From Caryophanales bacterium UBA6769 (GTDB lineage Bacteria > Bacillota > Bacilli > Bacillales > UBA6769): a stretch of DNA of 15,472 nucleotides. This document shows, one piece after another, positions 1 through 6,070 of the stretch (position 1 is the stretch's first letter; each line of letters opens with the position of its first letter). A model generated the notes under the pieces. The model had not been told where the DNA came from, ran no database searches, and was given only the letters and a program-made list of their open reading frames with translations. The position numbers and the translations under genes were made by a program. Location of the stretch: positions 1 to 15,472 of the forward strand of contig DKGN01000009.1 in assembly GCA_002453275.1 (NCBI GenBank). Direction: 5' to 3'.

Positions 1-403
1 CGCACAATGGGCTTTAAATATTGCGATTGATTATTCAAAACAGCGTAAAACATTTGGCAAAACAATCGAAAATCACCAAGCGATTCAAATGTTGCTTGCT
101 GAATGTGCGATGGACATTTATGCAGGGCGGAATATGGTGCTTCACTGTACTTGGAAAATGGAAAATGAAAAGGAATTACCTTTGAAAGAAATTTCCATGA
201 TTAAAGCATTTACGACAGAAATGAGCACACGCGTACTTGATCGTTGCATGGAGATTTGTGGTGGCATGGGCTTAACGAACGAACTTCAACTTGAAAAAGT
301 GTGGCGTCACGTTCGTGCGACTCAAGTTCCAGACGGAACAGCAATCATTCAACGCCGTACGATAGCTCGCAGACTTCTACAAGGTGATCAAAGCTTTGAT
401 TAA
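1..403 (+). CDS. Acyl-CoA dehydrogenase, C-terminal fragment (5' end outside window)
   Basis: The gene is cut by the window edge; its frame starts at base 2 and runs 133 codons to TAA at 401-403. The visible part is the C-terminal helical domain of FAD-dependent acyl-CoA dehydrogenases, which oxidise acyl-CoA to trans-2-enoyl-CoA in beta-oxidation or branched-chain catabolism. Family landmarks are SKQRKTFGK near the start (FAD and dimer contact), EICGGMGL, and PDGTAIIQRR near the end. In medium- and short-chain members the last motif is usually (Y)EGT, with Glu as the catalytic base; here that position is Asp (codon 332-334). The substrate cannot be told. It lies upstream of a thioesterase gene on the same strand, with a candidate terminator between them. 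Family is near certain. Confidence 0.93.
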   Translation, partial: AQWALNIAIDYSKQRKTFGKTIENHQAIQMLLAECAMDIYAGRNMVLHCTWKMENEKELPLKEISMIKAFTTEMSTRVLDRCMEICGGMGLTNELQLEKVWRHVRATQVPDGTAIIQRRTIARRLLQGDQSFD

Positions 404-426
404 TCAATAAAGAGTTTTGGTTTTAA

Positions 427-466
427 TGCATCGGTATCCATTGGCATGCCGGTGCAATCTCTTTTT
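427..466 (+). terminator. Candidate rho-independent terminator after acyl-CoA dehydrogenase
   Basis: TGCATCGG (427-434) pairs with CCGGTGCA (449-456) through seven Watson-Crick pairs and one G-T. The loop is 14 nt, and the stem is followed by TCTCTTTTT at 458-466. It starts 24 nt after the acyl-CoA dehydrogenase stop. The upstream in-frame ATG of the next ORF (446) falls inside this hairpin, which argues for the later start at 497. Confidence 0.5.
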
Positions 467-496
467 ATGCGAAGTAAAAATGGAGAGGTGAACTGG

Positions 497-946
497 ATGA
501 ACAAGCATTTAGTAGGGCTAAAGCAGATGGCAGCAGGCAAAATTCCCAATGCACCAGTCGGTCAATTACTTGGCTTTAAAGTAGCAGAAGCCGAAGAAGG
601 TAGGGTAGTCATTGAATTGGCAACGTCTGAACGACATTATAATCCGATGGGTACACTACATGGTGGAATATTAGGTGACATCGCTGATGCCGCGATGGGC
701 TATGCATTTGCTAGTACACTTGCGGATGATGAACTATTTACAACGGTAGAAATAAAATTAAATTTCCTCAAGCCAATTTGGCAAGCTAAGCTTCGAGCGG
801 TCGGGCAATTGATCAAAAAAGGTAACACAACAGGATTACTAGAATGTCATATTTATGACGAAAAAGAAAGTCTTGTTGCTCATTCTACAAGCACATGCTT
901 GATTATAAAAGGAAGTGAAGATGGAAAAAGAGAAAGGTTAGCATAA
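497..946 (+). CDS. PaaI-family hotdog-fold acyl-CoA thioesterase
   Basis: This 149-residue protein has the usual length of a single hotdog domain. The PaaI signature is visible: N49-P-M-G, then H55-G-G and D61, where the Asn/His-Gly-Gly/Asp set forms the active site that hydrolyses acyl- or aryl-CoA thioesters. Family members usually act as cytoplasmic tetramers. I chose ATG 497 over ATG 446 because GGAGAGGTG (482-490) sits 6 nt ahead of it, while 446 lies in a predicted terminator stem and would add 17 residues of non-hotdog sequence. It follows an acyl-CoA dehydrogenase, so a housekeeping role clearing stalled CoA esters is plausible but inferred. The substrate is unknown. Confidence 0.88.
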   Translation: MNKHLVGLKQMAAGKIPNAPVGQLLGFKVAEAEEGRVVIELATSERHYNPMGTLHGGILGDIADAAMGYAFASTLADDELFTTVEIKLNFLKPIWQAKLRAVGQLIKKGNTTGLLECHIYDEKESLVAHSTSTCLIIKGSEDGKRERLA

Positions 947-1010
947 TCTTACAGAATACTAGCCGAATCACCTTCGGGACGACAAAATAACGAAAACAAG
1001 GCGGGTTCAT

Positions 1011-2381
1011 ATGTCTTCAACTTTACTAGAATCTTCCCAAGCGGAAAGGCAAGTGACCTTACAAGAGAATAAAATTATTTTAATTTGGGGGATTACGAAC
1101 TTGCTCGTCGTTATGAATACGACGATGTTTAATGTTGCTATTCCTTTTGTGCTTCAAGATTTTTCTTTAAGCTCTTCGACTGCAGCGTGGCTCGTGTCTG
1201 GATATTCGATCATGTTTGCGATTTCGACATTGACGTTTAGTAGATTATCTGATTTCGTCCCGCTATCAACGTTGTTGTTGTACGCAATAAGCATATTAGG
1301 AATTGCATCTGGCATCGGTTTCTTCTCCACTCATTATTTTGTATTACTAGGTTCCCGGATTGTGCAAGCAGCGGGAGCAGGAGCGGTGATGGGATTAAGT
1401 ATGGTCCTTGCTGGGCGCTACATCCCTGTTGAGCGGCGAGGTAAGGCGATGGCGATCTTTGCTTCCATAGCTTCCTTAGGCTTTGGACTAGGTCCTGTAT
1501 TAGGCGGGATCATTACGGAGTATTTAGGCTGGAATTATCTTTTTGCTGTAACCGGGCTTGCTGTACTCTCCATTCCTTTTTTTCAAAAGTTATTGCCAAA
1601 AGAGGAAATGAAAAAAGGGAAGTTTGATTTAATTGGTGCTGTTCTGACAGGGATTGCTGTGACGGGTTTGCTCTTGTACCTGTCGACTTTTTTATATAGC
1701 ATTTTAATTGGAACCATCGTTGCCTTTGCTGGATTGTGGATTTATTTGAATAAAATGGAAGCACCGTTCATTCCGCCGATTATTCTACGTAACAAGCAAT
1801 ATATAAAATTGCTTTTTATCGGGAGCTCTGCTTTTTTTATTAACTTTGCCAATTTATTCTTATTGCCTATTTTGCTTACGACAGTACTTGGAAAAAGCCC
1901 AACCGAGACAGGCCTTATGATATTTCCAGGTGCGATCTTGTCAGTGATTGCTGGGCAGTATATCGGAAGGCTTATTGACCGCCATGGCTCAACACCATTG
2001 CTTGTTTTTGGTCAAATCCTTTTCCTTGCTTCTGCTTTATTGTTTGCACTGTTTGCGACGATAAGTCCGTATTTTATATTGCTTATTTATATGGTTGCAA
2101 GCATCGGCTTTACAGCTATCACATCGAGCAATTCGAATGAGATCACAAAAATTTTGTCAGATAGCCAAATTGGAACCGGGGTTGGCATCTTGCAATTAAT
2201 TCAGTTTTTCGGTGGAGGAATTGGAGTGACAATTTCCGGATTATTGTTGACGAGTCAAGAAAGCCTTTCGCCAGACCTCATGTATCGAAATATTTATCTT
2301 TGTTTCGCAGGCTTAATTTTTCTCGCAACGATTGTCTATGCTTTCTATTATCGGAATGCGAAGGGTAGGCACGTAAATTAA
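1011..2381 (+). CDS. MFS exporter, 14-helix DHA2 type, TetA(L)/TetA(K)-like
   Basis: The 456-residue protein has about 14 hydrophobic segments, the length and topology of the drug:H+ antiporter-2 group. MFS motif A-like FSRLSD lies at 76-81, motif B with R116 (SRIVQAAGAGA) in helix 4, and antiporter motif C (GFGLGPVLGG, about 157-166) in helix 5. The spacing of these motifs, the RYIP(V/K)E-RGKA loop (about 136-146) and the IFPG segment resemble TetA(L). A role as proton-driven efflux pump in the membrane is likely. Resistance to tetracycline or any given drug cannot be inferred, as chromosomal Bacillaceae homologues have varied substrates. ATG 1011 follows AAGGCGGG at 999-1006. It starts 64 bp after the thioesterase; no clear promoter was seen, so co-transcription is possible. 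Confidence 0.9.
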   Translation: MSSTLLESSQAERQVTLQENKIILIWGITNLLVVMNTTMFNVAIPFVLQDFSLSSSTAAWLVSGYSIMFAISTLTFSRLSDFVPLSTLLLYAISILGIASGIGFFSTHYFVLLGSRIVQAAGAGAVMGLSMVLAGRYIPVERRGKAMAIFASIASLGFGLGPVLGGIITEYLGWNYLFAVTGLAVLSIPFFQKLLPKEEMKKGKFDLIGAVLTGIAVTGLLLYLSTFLYSILIGTIVAFAGLWIYLNKMEAPFIPPIILRNKQYIKLLFIGSSAFFINFANLFLLPILLTTVLGKSPTETGLMIFPGAILSVIAGQYIGRLIDRHGSTPLLVFGQILFLASALLFALFATISPYFILLIYMVASIGFTAITSSNSNEITKILSDSQIGTGVGILQLIQFFGGGIGVTISGLLLTSQESLSPDLMYRNIYLCFAGLIFLATIVYAFYYRNAKGRHVN

Positions 2382-2395
2382 TCTAGCACCGTCTG

Positions 2396-2791
2396 CTATG
2401 AGGAAGGAAATTCTTTCTCCTCGCTAGGCTGGGCGGTATTCCTCGTCGTTTGTATATAATGTGTTAAGTATTTTTCCGTTTTATTTTTCAAAAAAATCAA
2501 GGCATAGCAATGTGTTTCCTCATATCCGCGTACGTATGCTTTGTATTGGATGCTTGAATGATCTCTCGATTCCTCGAATACTTTAATTCCACGTCTGTAC
2601 ACTTCTCGCTTTGTTATGCGCAAATCATTGCTGACAGCTTGAAAGACATCTTCATGCAATTGTAGATAAGGGCGAGGCAATTTTGTGTAAGTAGCGAGGG
2701 CATTCATGTCATGCTCAAGCACCTTTTTCACGAGAGGTAGAAAAATCATCTGTTCAATCAATGATTTCTCTTCATGATTGGCATAAACCAT
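2396..2791 (-). CDS. YhjD-like small protein of unknown function, putatively SOS-controlled
   Basis: The product has 131 residues, is charged and lacks a signal peptide or membrane segment, so it is probably cytoplasmic. The start is ATG at 2791-2789, because TAAGGAG (2801-2807 on this strand) precedes it; the longer frame back to 2884 lacks a ribosome site and runs through the promoter and a terminator. The core (EEKSLIEQMIFLPLVKKVLE, then a GYEETHCYALIFLKNKTEKYL region) resembles, from memory, B. subtilis YhjD, a protein of unknown function. A LexA-type box lies just upstream. The last 20 residues are low-complexity (PSEEKEFPSS) and probably disordered. Function unknown; family assignment is from memory, moderate confidence. 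Confidence 0.7.
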   Translation of the reverse strand: MVYANHEEKSLIEQMIFLPLVKKVLEHDMNALATYTKLPRPYLQLHEDVFQAVSNDLRITKREVYRRGIKVFEESRDHSSIQYKAYVRGYEETHCYALIFLKNKTEKYLTHYIQTTRNTAQPSEEKEFPSS

Positions 2792-2812
2792 GTAGCTCAA
2801 CTCCTTACAACC

Positions 2813-2841
2813 ATTATACAGAACATACGTTCCGAAATAAA
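2813..2841 (-). promoter_or_regulatory. Putative sigma-A promoter of the YhjD-like gene
   Basis: On the minus strand a perfect TATAAT -10 (2818-2813) has a weak TTTATT -35 (2841-2836) at 17 bp. The predicted transcript would start near 2806, just at the ribosome site of the 131-residue gene. The spacer holds the LexA-type box. Confidence 0.55.
2820..2833 (-). promoter_or_regulatory. Putative LexA (DinR) SOS box
   Basis: AGAACATACGTTCC on the plus strand matches 13 of 14 positions of the B. subtilis SOS consensus CGAACRNRYGTTYC; only the first base differs. The core GAAC-N4-GTTC is a perfect inverted repeat except in the spacer. It sits between the -35 and -10 of the promoter above, where bound LexA would block RNA polymerase. 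It is thus expected to repress the minus-strand gene until DNA damage. Confidence 0.7.
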
Positions 2842-2856
2842 GATGAAGATGATGAC

Positions 2857-2895
2857 AAATAGAAAAGCACTTACCTAATGGCACGGTAAGTGCTT
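2857..2895 (-). terminator. Rho-independent terminator of the aldehyde dehydrogenase gene
   Basis: An 11-bp perfect stem (AAGCACTTACC at 2865-2875 pairs with GGTAAGTGCTT at 2885-2895) with a 9-nt loop is followed, reading the minus strand, by TTTTCTATTT. It begins 30 nt past the aldehyde dehydrogenase stop and separates that gene from the SOS-type gene downstream. Confidence 0.8.
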
Positions 2896-2925
2896 GTGAG
2901 CTTGCAGTTTTTAGATGTTAATTTG

Positions 2926-4356
2926 TTATGATGAAATTCCGACAACGGATTTAACTTCTAAGTATTCCTCAATACCGTAGTCACCCCACTCACGTCCGAT
3001 ACCGGATTGTTTGTAGCCTCCAAATGGAGCAGAGAAGTCTCCGGAAGCACCATTTACAATAATTCGGCCGGCGCGAATCGAGTTTGCCACTTTTTGAACG
3101 GTTTCTTGATCTTCGCCAACGACGTAACCGGCCAATCCATAAATCGTATCATTGGCAATTTCAATCGCTTCGTCTATGTTTTCATATGTGATGACAGACA
3201 TGACGGGACCGAAGATTTCTTCCTGAGCAATGACCATATCATTTTTAACATTTGTAAATACGGTTGGCTTCACATAGTAGCCTTTTTCCATACCTTCTGG
3301 TTTCCCAGTCCCGCCTTCAACGATCGTTGCACCTTCTTCTATGCCTTTTTCAATATAACCTTGCACGCGTTCGTATTGTTGTTCAGAAATGAGCGGTCCT
3401 AAGAAGTTTGTTCCGTCTTGAGGATCTCCAACACGATAATTCGGCAACACTGCTTTCACGGCTTCGATAAATTCATCATGCTTTGACTTTGGAACGAGTG
3501 TCCGTGTTGCAGCTGTACACACTTGACCAGAGTTAAATACAACATTTGTAACAGCGATCTGCGCAGCTTTTTTCATGTCAAAGTCATCAAGAACGACAAG
3601 TGGCGATTTTCCACCAAGTTCAAGAGCGACTTTCTTGATCGTTTTTGCAGCGTTTTCTGTAATCTTTTGACCGACTGCTCCAGAACCAGTAAAGGAGACA
3701 AGATCAATATCAGGGTGAGAACTGATGCCATTACCGACGACTTCCCCAGTTCCATTGACAAGGTTAAAGACACCTTTAGGTAAACCTGCAGCCTGAAAGA
3801 CTTCAGCGAGAATAATCGCTGCGAATGGTGTAAGCTCAGATGGCTTCAATATAACGGTGCATCCCGCCGCAAAAGCACTTGCTAACTTAGTAGAAGTTTG
3901 GTTCGTTGGGAAGTTCCATGGCGTAATAAGTCCACTTACCCCAATTGGTTCTTTACGAACGACCGTATTATTTGGACGTTTTTCGTTAAATTCAAAGGTT
4001 TCTAATTCCTTCGCTGCTTGGCGGAAGTGAGCCAATCCCATGCTGTAGTGCGTTCTTTCACTCATCGGAAGCGGTGATCCTAATTCTTGCGTAATGACCT
4101 CAACTAAATCGTCTTTACGTTTCTCATATTCGTCAGCAATCCGATTTAACAGTTCGATTCGTTCCTCTTTCGTCGTTTGTGAAAATGAAGGAAAAGCAGC
4201 TCTCGCCGCTGCAACCGCTTTGTCGAGGTCTTCCCGTGTTCCGTCACTAATTTGGCCAATTACCTCTTCGGTAGCTGGGTTGATGACATCAATGATCGTA
4301 GAACCTGTAGATTCTACCCATTCTCCATTAATAAAATGTTTTAATTGTTTCCGCAA
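2926..4356 (-). CDS. NAD(P)-dependent aldehyde dehydrogenase
   Basis: The 476-residue protein covers the whole aldehyde dehydrogenase superfamily fold. Visible landmarks are PWNF (146-149, oxyanion-hole N148), K171-P-S-E (cofactor), FTGSGAVG (222-229, Rossmann turn), general base E246 in ELGGKS, and nucleophile C280 in SGQVCTA, with EEIFGPV later. It oxidises an aldehyde to the acid in the cytoplasm; the substrate is not evident. It resembles the 475-residue staphylococcal and Bacillus general aldehyde dehydrogenases. The start is a TTG at 4356-4354, supported by AAGGGGG eight bases upstream and by the canonical N-terminus (KHFINGEWV). It appears monocistronic, with its own promoter and terminator. 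All catalytic residues are present. Confidence 0.95.
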   Translation of the reverse strand: MRKQLKHFINGEWVESTGSTIIDVINPATEEVIGQISDGTREDLDKAVAAARAAFPSFSQTTKEERIELLNRIADEYEKRKDDLVEVITQELGSPLPMSERTHYSMGLAHFRQAAKELETFEFNEKRPNNTVVRKEPIGVSGLITPWNFPTNQTSTKLASAFAAGCTVILKPSELTPFAAIILAEVFQAAGLPKGVFNLVNGTGEVVGNGISSHPDIDLVSFTGSGAVGQKITENAAKTIKKVALELGGKSPLVVLDDFDMKKAAQIAVTNVVFNSGQVCTAATRTLVPKSKHDEFIEAVKAVLPNYRVGDPQDGTNFLGPLISEQQYERVQGYIEKGIEEGATIVEGGTGKPEGMEKGYYVKPTVFTNVKNDMVIAQEEIFGPVMSVITYENIDEAIEIANDTIYGLAGYVVGEDQETVQKVANSIRAGRIIVNGASGDFSAPFGGYKQSGIGREWGDYGIEEYLEVKSVVGISS

Positions 4357-4393
4357 TGTAAAAGCCCCCTTCGTGTAAAATTAGTCCACCCTA

Positions 4394-4422
4394 AGTATAG
4401 CGAGTAGATAGATAAATTTTAA
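4394..4422 (-). promoter_or_regulatory. Putative sigma-A promoter of the aldehyde dehydrogenase gene
   Basis: Minus strand TTAAAA (4422-4417), 17 bp, TATACT (4399-4394); four and five matches of six to the sigma-A consensus. The start codon lies 37 nt downstream of the -10. It is placed in the divergent region shared with the PCYCGC lipoprotein. Confidence 0.5.
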
Positions 4423-4547
4423 CACTATTCGGAAAGCTTGTCATGGAAATGATATGACTAGGGAAATCTTTATAACGCCGTTTTTATAAGATGAGGCGTT
4501 TAAGAGAATATTTTCAACAAATTGCCACGTTTATCCGTGGTGCATTG

Positions 4548-4556
4548 TGCTAAAAT
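4548..4556 (+). promoter_or_regulatory. Putative extended -10 promoter of the PCYCGC lipoprotein gene
   Basis: TGCTAAAAT is an extended -10 element (TGn followed by five of six TATAAT matches) lying 36 nt before the chosen ATG. No good -35 is seen, which extended -10 promoters tolerate. Confidence 0.45.
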
Positions 4557-4592
4557 ATAGAAAGATTGCCAAAGAAATGGAGCACCCACACG

Positions 4593-5057
4593 ATGCGAAA
4601 ACTCACAACTTTATTTATGCTTATCGCCTTGTTTTCTTTACCGTTAGGAGCCTGTGCAACTAAAGAAGAAGAACATACTCAACTAGGTGATCTGCGGCAA
4701 GAAACGGCATCAACGTCTGAACTACCTGCTTTTTTAGACGATAAATCAGATGATATGAAGATGCTTTATGCTGCTGTCGCCCACCATCAGGATTTACTCG
4801 AACACATGCCTTGTTATTGCGGTTGCGGAGAATCTGTCGGTCATAAAGACAACTATGACTGCTTCATCGATCAAAACAACGAAGACGGATCACTCGTATG
4901 GGACGACCATGCAACAAGGTGTCAAGCTTGCCTAGACATTGCAGCGGAATCGATCGTTATGTATAACGATGGAACATCATTGAGTGACATTCGCAACTAT
5001 ATTGATGACAAATACAAAGAAGGCTACCCAGAGCCGACACCAACACCAGAAGTGTAA
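4593..5057 (+). CDS. PCYCGC-motif lipoprotein
   Basis: The 154-residue precursor has a basic start, a hydrophobic stretch and lipobox L-G-A-C with C21 as the lipidation site, so the protein is probably anchored on the outer face of the membrane. H71-M-P-C-Y-C-G-C-G (cysteines 74, 76, 78), H84, C90 and a CxxC at 110-113 define the PCYCGC family, whose function is unknown to me; the cysteine/histidine set suggests metal or thiol chemistry, an inference only. The tail is Pro/Thr/Glu rich. ATG 4593 was chosen since the signal peptide then begins properly (MRKL); GGAG lies 10 nt upstream. The upstream in-frame TTG at 4566 has no ribosome site. Confidence 0.85.
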   Translation: MRKLTTLFMLIALFSLPLGACATKEEEHTQLGDLRQETASTSELPAFLDDKSDDMKMLYAAVAHHQDLLEHMPCYCGCGESVGHKDNYDCFIDQNNEDGSLVWDDHATRCQACLDIAAESIVMYNDGTSLSDIRNYIDDKYKEGYPEPTPTPEV

Positions 5058-5085
5058 TTAACGTTCTGTTCCCACTGTGAAAATA

Positions 5086-5094
5086 TGGTATAAT
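5086..5094 (+). promoter_or_regulatory. Putative extended -10 promoter of the 65-residue gene
   Basis: TGGTATAAT is a perfect TATAAT with the TGn extension, 29 nt after the lipoprotein stop and 41 nt before ATG 5136. The -35 region (around 5065-5071, TCTGTTC) is poor. Confidence 0.55.
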
Positions 5095-5135
5095 CCGTGA
5101 AAAGCATTACTCAAAAGTATCGGGGGAACATCGAT

Positions 5136-5333
5136 ATGAAAAAAGACAATGAGGGGAAGACGGAAGTCGCTGTAACCTCACAAGAAATTGAATCGCGAAT
5201 ACAAGAGGAATTTGATAACAAGCTCATTACTTGTTTTGATTCTCGTCTCGTTGAAAAACATTTGCGAAAAGGCAGATTAAGACCAAGGAAATCGATTGTC
5301 GCAAAAATAGCCGCCCAGTTTTCGAAAAGGTAG
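5136..5333 (+). CDS. Small basic hypothetical protein, 65 residues
   Basis: I do not recognise this protein. The start at ATG 5136 is supported by CGGGGGAA (5121-5128) at a proper distance and by the extended -10 promoter upstream; the in-frame GTG at 5097 overlaps the expected transcription start and is unlikely. The N-terminal half is acidic (EIESRIQEEFDNK) and probably helical. The C-terminal half is strongly basic (HLRKGRLRPRKS, ending AAQFSKR), which could suit nucleic acid or membrane contact; this is inference. There is no signal peptide or transmembrane segment and one cysteine. It may be expressed alone, as about 160 bp separate it from the next gene. Confidence 0.65.
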   Translation: MKKDNEGKTEVAVTSQEIESRIQEEFDNKLITCFDSRLVEKHLRKGRLRPRKSIVAKIAAQFSKR

Positions 5334-5492
5334 CATACTGACGATGAATTTAATACTTGTGAACGAACCGCGCAAATTTATACTCTAAAAAGGAGCGTCA
5401 ATAGATAAAGTTCACATGTTGATTAAATTATCGAATGGGGATACATAGTAGAATGAAGAACTATAAAGGTATTTTATTAGGAGGCGACAAAT

Positions 5493-5864
5493 GTGAGTTA
5501 TGCAGATTTGTTAATTACGTTAACAGCACACGAACGGGATGAAAATAACGTAACAATTGCGTTCACTATGGGAGCGAAGGCATTAGAAAAAGGACATAGT
5601 GTTGAGGTTTTGCTTCTCTCTGATGCCGTTCACTTAGCTGAGAAAGGCTATGCGGATAAAATCGACATAGGACCGCCATTTAAAGCAATTAAAGAAATTT
5701 TACCAATGTATTTGGAACAGGGCGGCAAGTTAAAAGTTTGCTCATCATGTATGGAACATAACGGAGTGAAAGAAGAGAACATCATGGCTGGCGCGGAAGT
5801 CATAACGGCAGATTACGTTATCGACGCGATCATGAATTCGTCCAAAACATTACAGTTAAATTAA
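5493..5864 (+). CDS. DsrE/DsrF-like family protein
   Basis: The 123-residue length and the pattern of a hydrophobic first strand (ADLLITLTAH), a helix (NVTIAFTMGAKALEKGH), a second strand (SVEVLLLSDAVHLAEKG) and a CSSCMEHNG segment (cysteines 83 and 86) mark the DsrE/YchN-like fold. Family members take part in cytoplasmic sulfur relay or are of unknown role; the CxxC here is compatible with persulfide or thiol chemistry, which is inferred. The start is GTG 5493, with TAGGAGG (5478-5484) eight nt upstream; ATG at 5491 is followed at once by TGA. A weak promoter is possible near 5419-5447 (TTGATT, 17 bp, TACATA). Two terminators follow. Confidence 0.85.
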   Translation: MSYADLLITLTAHERDENNVTIAFTMGAKALEKGHSVEVLLLSDAVHLAEKGYADKIDIGPPFKAIKEILPMYLEQGGKLKVCSSCMEHNGVKEENIMAGAEVITADYVIDAIMNSSKTLQLN

Positions 5865-5901
5865 AGAGAGAACGAAAATAACAAGATATGCTGCACAATG
5901 C

Positions 5902-5937
5902 TAAGCCCTATTGCTTTTAGATAGGGCTTATTTTTTT
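5902..5937 (+). terminator. Strong rho-independent terminator after the DsrE-like gene
   Basis: TAAGCCCTAT (5902-5911) and ATAGGGCTTA (5921-5930) form a perfect 10-bp stem with a 9-nt loop, followed by seven T (5931-5937). It lies 37 nt after the DsrE-family stop. Confidence 0.92.
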
Positions 5938-5955
5938 GTCATTTTTATTAGACAT

Positions 5956-5986
5956 AACACCTTATAGGAATAGAAGGTGTTTTTTT
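5956..5986 (+). terminator. Second terminator or attenuator-like hairpin ahead of mgtE
   Basis: AACACCTT (5956-5963) pairs perfectly with AAGGTGTT (5974-5981) around a 10-nt loop, then a T run to 5986. It is 85 nt upstream of mgtE. It may back up the terminator before it. There is no room between the two hairpins for a riboswitch aptamer, so an mgtE attenuator role is less likely. Confidence 0.75.
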
Positions 5987-6070
5987 ATATAACAAAAGGT
6001 ATATAAGAGAGTAGCAACATAACAGCATTCTAAAATACTTTACAAACATACTAGGGGGCTCTCTACATTG

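Noticed and set aside
446..496. Upstream ATG for the thioesterase (adds 17 residues)
   Set aside because: It lies within a terminator-like hairpin, has no ribosome site, and the added residues are not part of the hotdog fold. ATG 497 has a clear ribosome site.
1513..1764. 83-residue minus-strand ORF inside the MFS gene
   Set aside because: It is antisense to a strongly supported gene, with no ribosome site and low-complexity sequence.
3007..4378. Several ORFs on the plus strand and a second minus-strand frame within the aldehyde dehydrogenase gene
   Set aside because: All are frame shadows of a full-length enzyme with every catalytic residue in place.
4472..4501. AACGCC...GGCGTT inverted repeat in the divergent region before the PCYCGC lipoprotein
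   Set aside because: Six pairs with a loop of about 15 nt and no T run; too weak to call a terminator or operator.
5453..5542. 29-residue ORF starting at ATG 5453 over the DsrE-like start
   Set aside because: There is no ribosome site, and it overlaps the DsrE-like gene's own ribosome site and coding start in another frame.
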